Shown in pieces: positions 24,999 through 33,759 of a stretch of DNA of 64,000 nt (its first letter is position 1; each line of letters begins with the position of its first letter). The stretch spans positions 62,001-126,000 of the forward strand of contig DAOUMN010000003.1 in NCBI GenBank assembly GCA_034411135.1. Direction: 5' to 3'. The position numbers and the translations under genes are program-made. A model generated the notes under the pieces. It made no database searches, had not been told where the DNA came from, and saw only the letters and a program-made list of their open reading frames with translations. The DNA is from Bellilinea sp034411135 (GTDB lineage Bacteria; Chloroflexota; Anaerolineae; Anaerolineales; Anaerolineaceae).

Positions 24999-27900
24999 GT
25001 GAATTCCTCGATTTTTTTGACCCTTTCCCAAAACGTTGCGCTGCTGTTAGCCACGCTGCTGATCTTTGATCTGCTTATCCGGCCGGACACGTTCATTCGT
25101 GCCATGCTGATGCGCCGTCTGCTGGTTGGCTTGTTCCTCGGCGCGGTGGGCGTTTTGTTGATCACCACCCCGTGGATATTCACAGAAGGGATCATCTTCG
25201 ATACCCGCTCGGTGCTGCTCAGCATCAGCGGGTTGTATTTTGGCAGCCTGCCCACGCTGATTGCCATGCTGATCACGGCAGTATACCGGCTGTGGCTGGG
25301 CGGTCCTGCCGCGCTGACCGGCGCGTTGGTGATTGTGGCAACCGGCAGCCTGGGTCTGATCTGGCGGCATGTCCGCCGCCGTCAACTGGAGCAAATACCG
25401 CTGTGGGAGATGTACCTGTTTGGGTTGGCGGTTAGCCTGGTCATGCTGGCGCTGATGTTCACCCTGCCGCTGCCCACGGCGTTGGAGGTGCTGCGCACCA
25501 TCAGCCTGCCGGTGTTGTTGATCTACCCGATTGGCACGGTGGCGCTGGGCGTGCTGCTGAGCAACCGCCTGCGCCGCGAACGCCTGCGCCGCGAAAGCCA
25601 GCAGCAGGTCGAATACCTGAGCCAGGCAGTCGAATTCTTCCAGAGCAGTTATACCTCGCAGGAGCACTTTCTCACCGCGGCGTTGGACAAAGCCCTGCAG
25701 ATGACCAACAGCCGCCTGGGGTATCTCTTTTTGTACGATGAAGAAAAATCCACGTACCCGCTGGCAGTCTTTTCCGAGGCGCTGCGCGCCGCGCTCCCAG
25801 CGGCAGACGCGCCGCAGCGTTTTGATCGGGTCAGCGGCGGGCTGTGGGCGCAAGTCATCCAGCGCAAAAAGCCGGTACTGGTCAACCATCTGCGCCGCGA
25901 ATCCCTGCCGGACGAAGCGACACTTCCCTCCAATGCCGCTCGCCAGCAGCACTTTATCAGCGTGCCGGTGGTGGAGGGTGAGCGCGTCGTGGCAGTGTTG
26001 GGAATCCGCAATGACGAGGAGGAGTACACTCAGCAGGACGTGCTGCGCCTGAACCTGTTCATGGATGGGGTGTGGAAAGGCGTGCGCCGCTTCGAGATGG
26101 AAGAGCGCGTCCGGCTGCAAGCAGCCGCGCTGGAAAGCGCCGCCAATACGGTGGTGATCACCGACCGGCAAGGCAACATCGAATGGGTCAACCCGGCTTT
26201 TACCCGCAGCACCGGCTATACCCTGGAGGAAGTGATCGGCAAAAACCAACGCCTGCTGAGTTCCGGGCGGCATGAGCGTGGCTTTTACCAGGATTTGTGG
26301 GCAACCATCCTGGCGGGCAAGGTGTGGCGTGGCGAGATCGTCAACCGGTGCAAGGACGGCAGCCTGATTACTGAAGAAGAGGTGATCACCCCCCTGCGGA
26401 ACAGCCAGGGGGAGATCACCCATTTCATCGCCATCAAGCAGGATATCACCGCCCGCCGCGTGGCAGAGGAAGCCGCGCGCGAATCGGAGAACCGTTTTCA
26501 GATCATCGCCGACAGCGCCCCGGTGATGATCTGGATCACCGACGCCAGCGGAGCAGTGTCGTATTTCAACCGCACCTGGCAGGAATTTACCGGGCGCAAT
26601 GCGCCGGATGACCTGTTGTTTGGCTGGGCAGAGGGGCTGCATCCGCAGGATCGTGAGACGATGTTGAGTGAATATCTTAAAATGGTGGAAAAACAACAGC
26701 CGTACACGCTGGAATACCGCCTGCGCCGTGCCGATGGTGAATACCGCTGGCTGCGCGAAACCGGCGCGCCGCGCTTTTCGCCGACCGGCGAATTCCTTGG
26801 TTTTGTCGGCTCGTGTTTCGACATCACCGAGCAGCACCAACACGTTAGCCTGTTGCAGACGATCGCCAGCATCAGCCAGGCGCTCACCCGAGCAGTCAGC
26901 GCCGAGTCGGTGTACACCATCCTGCTCGACGAGGTGATGCGCCTGCTGGAGGTGGAAGCCGCGGCGGTCGAATTGATCAACCCCGATGACGGGCGCATGA
27001 CCACCGTCGCTGCGGCGGGCATCTGGCAGCCGCTCGACGCCAGCTCGGTTTCGCCGGTTGGGGCGGTCACTGCGCGGGTGCTGGCGGACGGTAAACCCTA
27101 CCTGAACAACGACCTGCCCTCCCGCCCGGACCTGTTCCGCGCCGACCTGTGCGAGGAATGTCGTTCGGCGGCTTCAGCGCCGCTGGAAGTGGATTACCAG
27201 CGCCTGGGGGTGCTTTCCATTGGCAGCCTGCGCCCAATTCTGCCGGAGAAGCTCGACCTGTTGGCAGCCGTGGCGGAGGTGGCGGCTGGGGTGATCTACC
27301 GCGACGAACTGTACCAGCGCATCGAGCGCAATGTCTCGCGGCTGGGCTCACTGCGCATCGTCGACAGCTCGATCATCGAAGGGCTGGAGTTCAAGAGAGT
27401 CATGCGCATCATCCTGGAACAGACTGCCCACCAGATGCGCGCCGACGCCGCCACGATATTCCTGTTCAATGCACGCAGCTCGACGCTGGAATACACCGCC
27501 GATTACGGCTTTTGGACGCGCAAGATCGAGCGGGTGCTAATGCGCCTGGGCGAAAGCCACGCCGGGCAGGCGGCGCTCAAGCGCAGCACACTGGTGTTCA
27601 ACCGTCTGGAAGAACACCGCGAAAACATCAAGCCCTATCTGCTGGACGAGGAAAAATTCGTCACCCAGGTGGTTTCGCCGCTGATTGCCAAGGGTGAGTT
27701 GATTGGCGTGCTGGAATTGTTCTTCCGCTCCGACTTCCAGCCCGGCATGGACTGGCTGGCGGACTTGCAGGTGTTTGCCAACCAGGCAGCCATTGCGGTG
27801 AGCAGCATCCTCAATTCCGAAGCCTTGCAGCAATCCAATCGCGAATTGAATGTTGCCTACGAAGCCACCATTGAAGGCTGGTCGCGGGCGATGGACCTGC

Positions 27901-28406
27901 GCGACAAGGAGACCGAAAATCACACCCTGCGGGTGACCGAGTTGACCCTCAAACTGGCGCAGATGATGGGTTTCCGCGACGAGGATCTGATCCATCTGCG
28001 CCGCGGTGCGCTGCTGCACGACATTGGCAAACTGGGCGTGCCGGATGCAATCCTGCTCAAAGAGGGTCCGCTGACCCCGGACGAATGGGAGCAGATGCGC
28101 CGCCACCCGCTGTTTGCCTACGAAATGCTGTACCCGATCGAGTACCTGCGTCCGGCAATTCACATTCCGTACTGCCACCACGAAAAGTGGGACGGCACGG
28201 GCTACCCGCGCGGCTTGCGCGGCGAGGAGATTCCCCTCGAGGCGCGCATCTTTGCGGTGGTGGATGTGTTCGATGCGCTGACATCCGACCGTCCCTACCG
28301 CCCGGCTTGGACGGTCGAAAAGGCGCTGGCGTACATCCGCGAGCAATCTGGCTGGCATTTCGATCCGCTGGTGGTGGAGGCGTTCCTGCGCCTGAACAAC
28401 CTGTAA
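24999..28406 (+). CDS. Membrane sensor with GAF/PAS modules and HD-GYP phosphodiesterase
   Basis: This protein of about 1135 residues probably hydrolyses c-di-GMP. Domains in order: a 5TMR-LYT-like membrane sensor (about 1-190, with SGLYFGSLPTLIAMLITAVYRL), GAF (about 215-370), PAS (about 375-490, WVNPAFTRSTGYTLEE), PAS/PAC (about 505-620), GAF (about 640-780), GAF (about 800-950), and HD-GYP (about 970-1135). The last has LLHDIGKLGVPD, the catalytic HD, then GTGYPRGLRGEEIP, the GYP signature, and ARIFAVVDVFDALTSDRPYR. The start is uncertain: GTG 24999 precedes the first membrane helix, while an upstream open frame to 24684 is AT-rich and not protein-like. Confidence 0.88.
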   Translation: MNSSIFLTLSQNVALLLATLLIFDLLIRPDTFIRAMLMRRLLVGLFLGAVGVLLITTPWIFTEGIIFDTRSVLLSISGLYFGSLPTLIAMLITAVYRLWLGGPAALTGALVIVATGSLGLIWRHVRRRQLEQIPLWEMYLFGLAVSLVMLALMFTLPLPTALEVLRTISLPVLLIYPIGTVALGVLLSNRLRRERLRRESQQQVEYLSQAVEFFQSSYTSQEHFLTAALDKALQMTNSRLGYLFLYDEEKSTYPLAVFSEALRAALPAADAPQRFDRVSGGLWAQVIQRKKPVLVNHLRRESLPDEATLPSNAARQQHFISVPVVEGERVVAVLGIRNDEEEYTQQDVLRLNLFMDGVWKGVRRFEMEERVRLQAAALESAANTVVITDRQGNIEWVNPAFTRSTGYTLEEVIGKNQRLLSSGRHERGFYQDLWATILAGKVWRGEIVNRCKDGSLITEEEVITPLRNSQGEITHFIAIKQDITARRVAEEAARESENRFQIIADSAPVMIWITDASGAVSYFNRTWQEFTGRNAPDDLLFGWAEGLHPQDRETMLSEYLKMVEKQQPYTLEYRLRRADGEYRWLRETGAPRFSPTGEFLGFVGSCFDITEQHQHVSLLQTIASISQALTRAVSAESVYTILLDEVMRLLEVEAAAVELINPDDGRMTTVAAAGIWQPLDASSVSPVGAVTARVLADGKPYLNNDLPSRPDLFRADLCEECRSAASAPLEVDYQRLGVLSIGSLRPILPEKLDLLAAVAEVAAGVIYRDELYQRIERNVSRLGSLRIVDSSIIEGLEFKRVMRIILEQTAHQMRADAATIFLFNARSSTLEYTADYGFWTRKIERVLMRLGESHAGQAALKRSTLVFNRLEEHRENIKPYLLDEEKFVTQVVSPLIAKGELIGVLELFFRSDFQPGMDWLADLQVFANQAAIAVSSILNSEALQQSNRELNVAYEATIEGWSRAMDLRDKETENHTLRVTELTLKLAQMMGFRDEDLIHLRRGALLHDIGKLGVPDAILLKEGPLTPDEWEQMRRHPLFAYEMLYPIEYLRPAIHIPYCHHEKWDGTGYPRGLRGEEIPLEARIFAVVDVFDALTSDRPYRPAWTVEKALAYIREQSGWHFDPLVVEAFLRLNNL

Positions 28407-28534
28407 GCGGGGCGCGTGTTGAGCCTGTGCCCGGTTTGCCGAGGTGCGCTGGTTGTAACCAATTAGCCTGCGGTACCCTTCGACAGGCGGTGAGTGAGCG
28501 AAGCCGAACCAAACGGTGCGCCTACCGTCCCCTT
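28407..28534. repeat. Spacer with dispersed element copy
   Basis: The spacer between convergent genes carries ACCCTTCGACAGGCGGTGAG (28475-28494) and TTTGCCGAGGTGCGCTGG (28436-28453). Both are related to the repeat seen at 4327, 21822, 38648 and 45353. No gene is visible. Confidence 0.6.
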
Positions 28535-30181
28535 TTATCCTCGTTCGAGCACGCGGATTTGCCCGTTCTGCACCTGCCAGTATTGGGTGGCGTAACTTTC
28601 CAGAAAGTAACGGTCGTGCACCACCGCCAGCACCGTGCCGCGAAAGACTTTGAGCGCTTGCTCGAAACGGGTGCGCGCGGGAATATCCAGGTGATTGATC
28701 GGTTCATCGAGCAGCAGCAGGTTGCAGCCCTGCGCCACCAGCATTGCCAGTATCAACCGCGCGCGTTCACCAAACGATAGCTGTCCGGCGGGGGTGAAGA
28801 CATCGTCTCCCTTGAACAGGTACTGCGAGAGGAACGCGCGCGCACCAGTTTCATTGAGTGCCGCCACGCCCTGAATCGTTTCCAGCGCATTGCTGTGCGG
28901 GGCAAGGTTTTCCTGCTCCTGAGCCATGTAGCCTGCCCGCACACCGCTGCCCAGCCGAACGCGCCCTTCCAGCGCGGGAATTAAACCGGCGATGGTGCGC
29001 AGCAGGGTGGTTTTGCCGCAGCCGTTGGGTCCGATCAGCGCGGTGCGGCTGCCATAGCGCACAGTCAGGTTGAGGTCGTCCAGCAGGCGGTTGCCGGTAT
29101 ACCCAGCAGACAGGTGTTCCAGCACTAACACATCGCGCCCGCTTTCCGGCAGGTTGCCGAAATCGATCTTCATCTCCCACGAGCGGGCTGGCTTATCGAT
29201 GCGCTCCTCGTTCATCAGGCGCTGGACGCGCTTTTCGAGGGCTTTGGCTTTCTGAACGGTCTCTTTGGCGCGGTTGGCAAAGAACCCGGCGCTGAAGCCG
29301 TCGGTATTTTGCGGGTCGGCTTTGCCCCCCTTATGAAAGCGGGCGCGCGAACGCACCTGGGCGGCGGCGGCGCGTAGCCGGGCGATTTCGTCCTGCTGGT
29401 CGCGGTATGCCTGCCACTGCCTTTCGCGCTCTGCCAGGGTGGTTTCCAGGTAGGCGGAATAATTACCCTCGAACAGGCGGGTAGTGTGGGTGTGCGCGTC
29501 GATTGCCAGGATGTGAGTGGCTACCTGGTCAAGAAAGGCGCGGTCATGCGAGACGACCAGCGCCGCGCCGCCGAAGTCCGCCAGCCAGTTTTCCAGCCAT
29601 TCGAGCATATCCAGGTCGAGGTGGTTGGTGGGTTCATCCAGTAGCAGCAGGCGCGGGCGGTGAATGAGCAGCCCAGCCAGGGCGAGGCGGGTCTTCTGAC
29701 CGCCGCTGAGTGCTGCAACCGGCAAATCCGGCGGCAGATGATCCAACCCCAGGCGAGCCAGCACACGTGGGGCTTCGCCAGCGGATTGGGCGGCGGCTTC
29801 GATGCGCGCCAGGAGCGCGTCGTATTCGGCTTGCAGATCGCTGCGCCGGGGAGCATCGATCAGCGCAGATGCCAGTTCGCCCAGGCGCTGGCTGCAAGCG
29901 GGCAGGTCGCCGTCCAGACGCTGCAGGTAATGTTCCAGCGTATCGCCCGGCTCGAAGCGCGCGCTCTGTGGCAGGTAGCCGACTGCCAGCCCGGGCGGGT
30001 TGAAACGGATCGTCCCGCGATCGGCTTTTTCTTCGCCCGTCAGAATGCGCAGCAGGGTGGTCTTGCCGCAGCCGTTGGCTCCCACCAGCCCAATGCGCTG
30101 ACCGGCGTTGAGGACGAAGGAAACATCCACCAAGATGGGGTCGATAATGTAGGTTTTATGAAGATTTTGAACGGAAAGCAT
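28535..30181 (-). CDS. ABC-F family ATPase (ribosome-associated)
   Basis: This 548-residue soluble protein has two ABC cassettes without membrane segments. Cassette 1 (about 1-240) has GANGCGKTT, LSGGQKTRLAL and LLLDEPTNHLDL. A linker rich in Arg/Lys and coiled coil (about 240-330) carries RSRARFHKGGKADPQ. Cassette 2 (about 335-548) has GPNGCGKTT, LSFGERARLIL and LLLDEPINHLD. Members bind the ribosomal E site; many protect against antibiotics (Msr, Vga, Vml, Lsa) and others are housekeeping. The leader upstream is regulatory: a six-codon uORF, an intrinsic terminator and a sequence able to mask the start site. This favours an antibiotic-responsive member. Confidence 0.93.
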   Translation of the reverse strand: MLSVQNLHKTYIIDPILVDVSFVLNAGQRIGLVGANGCGKTTLLRILTGEEKADRGTIRFNPPGLAVGYLPQSARFEPGDTLEHYLQRLDGDLPACSQRLGELASALIDAPRRSDLQAEYDALLARIEAAAQSAGEAPRVLARLGLDHLPPDLPVAALSGGQKTRLALAGLLIHRPRLLLLDEPTNHLDLDMLEWLENWLADFGGAALVVSHDRAFLDQVATHILAIDAHTHTTRLFEGNYSAYLETTLAERERQWQAYRDQQDEIARLRAAAAQVRSRARFHKGGKADPQNTDGFSAGFFANRAKETVQKAKALEKRVQRLMNEERIDKPARSWEMKIDFGNLPESGRDVLVLEHLSAGYTGNRLLDDLNLTVRYGSRTALIGPNGCGKTTLLRTIAGLIPALEGRVRLGSGVRAGYMAQEQENLAPHSNALETIQGVAALNETGARAFLSQYLFKGDDVFTPAGQLSFGERARLILAMLVAQGCNLLLLDEPINHLDIPARTRFEQALKVFRGTVLAVVHDRYFLESYATQYWQVQNGQIRVLERG

Positions 30182-30183
30182 AA

Positions 30184-30192
30184 GCAACCTGT
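30184..30192 (-). promoter_or_regulatory. ABC-F start-site sequestering repeat
   Basis: On the mRNA the sequence ACAGGUUGC lies 2 nt before the ABC-F AUG. It is perfectly complementary (9 bp) to GCAACCUGU, which lies inside the upstream ORF (30282-30290). Pairing would hide the weak AGG ribosome site. A ribosome stalled on the uORF would free it. Confidence 0.7.
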
Positions 30193-30195
30193 ACG

Positions 30196-30229
30196 TTAAA
30201 ATAAAAATCCGAAGGCAGAGAGCCTTCGG
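30196..30229 (-). terminator. Attenuator-type terminator in the ABC-F leader
   Basis: CCGAAGGC (30209-30216) pairs with GCCTTCGG (30222-30229) around a 5-nt loop. On the minus strand the stem is followed by AUUUUUAUUUUAA. The hairpin ends about 15-28 nt before the ABC-F ATG, so it would cut off the gene unless bypassed. Confidence 0.82.
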
Positions 30230-30279
30230 ACGAATGCACATGCGTGCGCCGCCTGGCGCTGCCCTACAACACGTTCATA

Positions 30280-30300
30280 TCACAGGTTGCTGTCGATCAT
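30280..30300 (-). CDS. Six-codon upstream ORF (MIDSNL) in the ABC-F leader
   Basis: This tiny ORF reads M-I-D-S-N-L-stop (ATG 30300-30298, TGA 30282-30280). It has an unusually good ribosome site, AAAAGGAAA, 4 nt upstream (30305-30313). Its last codons contain the 9-nt sequence complementary to the ABC-F start region. In family members such as msr, vml and lmo0919 leaders, antibiotic-stalled ribosomes on short leader ORFs control transcription or translation of the downstream gene, and the same is inferred here. Confidence 0.68.
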   Translation of the reverse strand: MIDSNL

Positions 30301-30330
30301 TGCGTTTCCTTTTATAGAGTACCTAGGGAG

Positions 30331-30336
30331 ATTATA
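30331..30336 (-). promoter_or_regulatory. Extended -10 promoter of the ABC-F leader
   Basis: The minus strand reads TGATATAATC, an extended -10 element (TGnTATAAT) with no good -35 box. RNA start would be near 30324, giving a leader of about 140 nt that holds the uORF and terminator. Confidence 0.65.
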
Positions 30337-30466
30337 TCACAAGTTGAGCGCAGGGAAATGATATTCCCACCCTTTCCCCGCCGGCACACCAAGCCTGCGC
30401 GCTGAGCCTGGCAAAGAACGTGTTGAATCATATGCCCGGAATTGGGAAAAAGAGCCGCCGGTGGTT

Positions 30467-31273
30467 TTATGCCGCGATGCCGCGTGCTTGCAGCGCCTGG
30501 CGCAGCAGCGCGTACACGCGCGGGTTGGCTGCCAGGACACTGACCGGCGGGGTAAGAACATCCTCGTTGCCATCTGCCTTGCTGACCCGGCAACCCGCTT
30601 CGCGGGCGATCAGCGCACCGGCGGCGATGTCGTAGGTGTTGACCGCCAGCTCCCAGTAGCCATCCAGCCGCCCGCAGGCGGTGTAGCACAAATCGAGCGC
30701 GGCGGAACCCAACCGGCGTACCCCTTGGGTTTGCAGAGTCAGGTCGCGGAACAAATCGAACGCCGCCGCGTCGTCGGCGGAGTCGTCTTGATGCGGCAAC
30801 CCGGTCACAAGCAGGCACTCGCGCAGCGAATTGGCATTGCCTGGGCGCAGCGGCTTTCCGTTGAGAAACGCCCCCGCCCCACGTTCGGCGCTGAAGGTCT
30901 CCTCGTGGATCGGATCGTACACTACCCCTAGCTGCGGTACGCCCTGCTCGGCGTACGCCAGCGAGACGCAAAACAACGCCAACCCGTGGGCGAAGTTGAT
31001 TGTCCCGTCGAGCGGGTCAATGTACCAGCAGCGACCGTCCTGTCCGCTGTGCCGCCCGCTCTCTTCAGCGATGATGGCGTGATCGGGAAAGGTGCGGCGG
31101 ATGCGCTCGACCAGCAGTGCTTCCGAGCGCTGATCTACATCGGTGACCAGATCGGTGGCGTCCTTGTAGCGCAGGCTGCCATGATTGCCGAAACCGGCAC
31201 GCAACAGCTGCCCCGCCTCGTGCGCCCATGCAATCAGGTCGGTGAGAGTGGGCTGACTGGGGGGTAGGTTCAT
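30467..31273 (-). CDS. Inositol monophosphatase family protein
   Basis: This 268-residue Mg2+-dependent phosphatase of the IMPase/FBPase superfamily would dephosphorylate inositol 1-phosphate, or a related sugar phosphate or nucleotide. Motifs are DLVTDVDQRSE, EE-S-G at about 70 (IIAEESG), the metal-binding WYIDPLDGTINFAHG (about 82-96), GAFLNGKPL, and the C-terminal YWELAVNTYDIAAGALIAREAGC. The latter is a variant of the usual W-D-x-A-A motif; here NTYDIAAG supplies the Asp. The start ATG 31273 follows CGGAAG. The tRNA-Leu gene lies 57 bp upstream on the same strand. Confidence 0.93.
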   Translation of the reverse strand: MNLPPSQPTLTDLIAWAHEAGQLLRAGFGNHGSLRYKDATDLVTDVDQRSEALLVERIRRTFPDHAIIAEESGRHSGQDGRCWYIDPLDGTINFAHGLALFCVSLAYAEQGVPQLGVVYDPIHEETFSAERGAGAFLNGKPLRPGNANSLRECLLVTGLPHQDDSADDAAAFDLFRDLTLQTQGVRRLGSAALDLCYTACGRLDGYWELAVNTYDIAAGALIAREAGCRVSKADGNEDVLTPPVSVLAANPRVYALLRQALQARGIAA

Positions 31274-31329
31274 TGGGCTTCCGGGCGGTGCGCATGCCTG
31301 AGCACACGCAGCGCGTGTTATAATCTCAG

Positions 31330-31413
<84 letters not shown>

Positions 31414-31427
31414 TGCTCGTAAGTTCG

Positions 31428-31456
31428 AATATATCAAAATTCTTCGGAAGGGTCAA
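31428..31456 (-). promoter_or_regulatory. Promoter of tRNA-Leu
   Basis: On the minus strand TTGACC (31456-31451), a 17-bp spacer, and TATATT (31433-31428) precede the tRNA by 15 nt. The -35 box lies only 17 bp from the divergent YchF-like start codon. Confidence 0.75.
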
Positions 31457-31472
31457 GGTTTCAAATTCGCTT

Positions 31473-32543
31473 ATGCGCCTGGGAATCATCGGTTTACCCC
31501 AATCCGGGAAGACCACCCTGTTCAACGCCCTCACCCGCGGCAGCCAGCCGACCGGCAGCGCCACCGGCAGGATCGAAGTACACACCGCGGTGGTGGATGT
31601 GCCCGACCCGCGGGTGGATGTGCTTTCCAAAATGTTCAACCCCAAAAAGACAATCTACGCCAAGGTAACCTATGCCGATATCGCCGGGCTGGATGGCTCG
31701 GCGGGTAAGAGCGGCATTTCGGGCACACTGCTCAACCAGTTGACCCAGATGGACGGCTTCATCCACGTGGTGCGCGTGTTCGCCGATGACAACATCCCTC
31801 ACCCGCACGGCAATGTCGATCCTGCCCGTGACCTGGCGGCAATGGACGCCGAGTTTGTGCTCAACGACCTGATTGCGGTGGAGCGCAAACTGGAACGCCT
31901 GGCAGAGGAACGCAAGAAAGGCGGCGGGCGCGACCGCGCGACCATTGAGCGCGATATTGCCCTGTTCGAGCGCCTGCAGCGCGCCCTGGCGGAGGAGACT
32001 CCGCTGCGTGATGTGGATATTGACGCCGACGAGGAAAAAGCCCTCTCCGGCTTTGGATTCCTCAGCCGCAAACCGTTGCTGATCGTGCTCAACCTGTCCG
32101 AGGGGCAGCCTGCGCCGGAATTGACCTATGCGCACCGCCGCAGCCAGGTGGTGGCGCTGCAGGGCAAACTGGAGATGGACATTGCCCAGCTGCCGCCTGA
32201 AGATGCCGCTCTGTTCATGGCGGAGTACGGCATCAGCGAACCCAGCCTCAACCGCATGATCCGCCTTTCTTACGACCTGCTCGGTTTGCAGTCCTTCTTC
32301 ACCGTCGGACCGGACGAGGTGCGCGCCTGGACGGTGCGGCGCGGCGCGACTGCTCCCGAAGCTGCCGGAGAGATTCACACCGACCTGCAAAAAGGCTTCA
32401 TCCGCGCCGAGGTGGTCACCTACGAAGACCTGACCAGCCTGGGCGGGTTGAGCGAGGCGCGCGCCAAAGGCAAACTACGCCTGGAAGGCAAGGAATACAT
32501 CGTCAAAGATGGCGATGTAATCAACATCCGCTTCAATATCTAA
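31473..32543 (+). CDS. YchF/OLA1-like P-loop NTPase (divergent, DUF933)
   Basis: This 356-residue Obg-family translation-associated NTPase has G1 GLPQSGKTTLFNALT (residues 6-20), G3 ADIAGL-DG, a coiled-coil insert (about 120-200, VERKLERLAEERKKGGG) and a C-terminal TGS/DUF933 domain (about 280-356) with FIRAEVVTYEDL and KEYIVKDGDVINIRFNI. YchF normally has GLPNVGKSTLFN; the Q-S and T-T in this P-loop mark a separate subgroup. The usual NxxE motif for ATP preference (position about 205) reads VLNLSEGQ. The ATG at 31473 has no strong ribosome site, and its promoter must lie across or inside the tRNA-Leu region. Confidence 0.9.
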   Translation: MRLGIIGLPQSGKTTLFNALTRGSQPTGSATGRIEVHTAVVDVPDPRVDVLSKMFNPKKTIYAKVTYADIAGLDGSAGKSGISGTLLNQLTQMDGFIHVVRVFADDNIPHPHGNVDPARDLAAMDAEFVLNDLIAVERKLERLAEERKKGGGRDRATIERDIALFERLQRALAEETPLRDVDIDADEEKALSGFGFLSRKPLLIVLNLSEGQPAPELTYAHRRSQVVALQGKLEMDIAQLPPEDAALFMAEYGISEPSLNRMIRLSYDLLGLQSFFTVGPDEVRAWTVRRGATAPEAAGEIHTDLQKGFIRAEVVTYEDLTSLGGLSEARAKGKLRLEGKEYIVKDGDVINIRFNI

Positions 32544-32547
32544 TCTG

Positions 32548-33582
32548 TCAGGCGTCCGAAGGCGGTGGCTGCCAGCCGGTGGCGGCTGCCCATTCCTCCG
32601 CTGCCAGGTAAATTAAATCCACCGCCGGGTCTTTGACTTCCGGGTAGGTTTCGGCATCCGCCAGGTGATCGGCAAGCCGCCGCTTGAGTTCGGCATACGC
32701 TGCGGCAGTAGCAGGGTGTGCGCGCAGGTAATCGCGGAACAGCAGCGGGTAGCGCTGGTTGGCGCGCCCCAGCACGCGCACGTGGGTGTGGGTACGGCGC
32801 TGACCGGGCGGCTCGCGGAAATACCACTTTTGCCAGTCCTGCGCCGAGGCAGCGGTACCGGGCGGCAGGTGGTCGTGAGAAATATCGGCGCGGCGGATGT
32901 AGCCAAGCGCGCCCAGCGCGGCGTCGAGCGGCTCGTCCAGCGCGGCAACGCTGATTTGCAGGTCGATGATGTCCTTGGCAGGCAGCCCAGGCACGGAGGT
33001 GGAGCCAATGTGGTCGATGCGCAGCGCCAGACCGCCCAGTCCGCGGCGCAGTGCGGCGGCAATCTGGCGGAATTCGGCTGCCCATTCCGGACGGTAGGGC
33101 ACAATCTCCACCCGTGCGCTGCTGCCGTGGGTATCCGGCAGGATGTAGACCTTCTCGCCGCCTTCCTCGCCGAGCGGCACAAAGGCGCATTTTTCCAGCA
33201 CGCGCTGCGAAGCCAGGTTATGGGGAGCGACGTAGGCGAACAGCGGGCGCGTGCCGAGCAGCGCAGCGAAAGCCGCCAGCGCGCGGCTGGCAATACCTCT
33301 GCCCCACTGGCGGCGGTCGATCCAGTACCCCACCAGCCGCCGGTTGCCCTGCCGCCAGCAGACGATGTTGCCCGCCACGTCCCCATCGGCGAGGATGGCG
33401 CGGGCAGTCACCTGCGGGTTTGCCAGGATGTTCGTCCAGTGGGCGAAGAATGCATCCCGCTCGCGGGCGGGGAAACCGGCCATCTGGCAGGCAAGCGGGT
33501 CACGCTGGTGCTCGAAAAACAGCGCCAGGTCGGCGGGCTGTACGGCGCGCAGGTCAACAAAGGCGGGCGGGTTGGAACTCAT
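32548..33582 (-). CDS. GNAT acetyltransferase-GrpB fusion protein
   Basis: This 344-residue protein joins two known modules. Residues about 8-155 are a GNAT N-acetyltransferase of the RimJ type (RAVQPADLALFFEHQRDP, then the acetyl-CoA loop YWIDRRQWGRGIASRAL and NLASQRVLEKCAF). Residues about 160-335 are a GrpB/UPF0157 domain of the nucleotidyltransferase superfamily (VEIVPYRPEWAAEF, RIDHIGSTSVPGLPAKDIIDLQI). The fusion suggests one pathway, for example acyl and nucleotidyl modification of a metabolite or CoA-linked chemistry, but substrates are unknown. It is convergent with ychF (4 bp apart). Confidence 0.9.
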   Translation of the reverse strand: MSSNPPAFVDLRAVQPADLALFFEHQRDPLACQMAGFPARERDAFFAHWTNILANPQVTARAILADGDVAGNIVCWRQGNRRLVGYWIDRRQWGRGIASRALAAFAALLGTRPLFAYVAPHNLASQRVLEKCAFVPLGEEGGEKVYILPDTHGSSARVEIVPYRPEWAAEFRQIAAALRRGLGGLALRIDHIGSTSVPGLPAKDIIDLQISVAALDEPLDAALGALGYIRRADISHDHLPPGTAASAQDWQKWYFREPPGQRRTHTHVRVLGRANQRYPLLFRDYLRAHPATAAAYAELKRRLADHLADAETYPEVKDPAVDLIYLAAEEWAAATGWQPPPSDA

Positions 33583-33759
33583 CCGGCTAGATTATACTGC
33601 AGACAGGACGGCTCAGCCTGCCACCAGCGCAGCCCAAGCAAGGCGCGCAGCGTGTTCCAGCGGCTGGGTTTGCCGAGCCCTTGCCGGTTCACAGAGTTTG
33701 CCGAGGTGCACCGACGGCATGGATACGTTTTCCTTCGGCGGGATCAGGATGTGGGCGGG

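Noticed and set aside
25047..26843. A 598-codon minus-strand open frame antisense to the HD-GYP gene
   Set aside because: It lies opposite clear membrane, GAF and PAS coding sequence, has shadow-type composition (many Gln, His, Arg) and no ribosome site.
31319..31324. TATAAT on the plus strand downstream of the tRNA considered as the ychF promoter
   Set aside because: It would transcribe antisense through the whole tRNA, has no good -35 box, and may be chance; left undecided rather than annotated.
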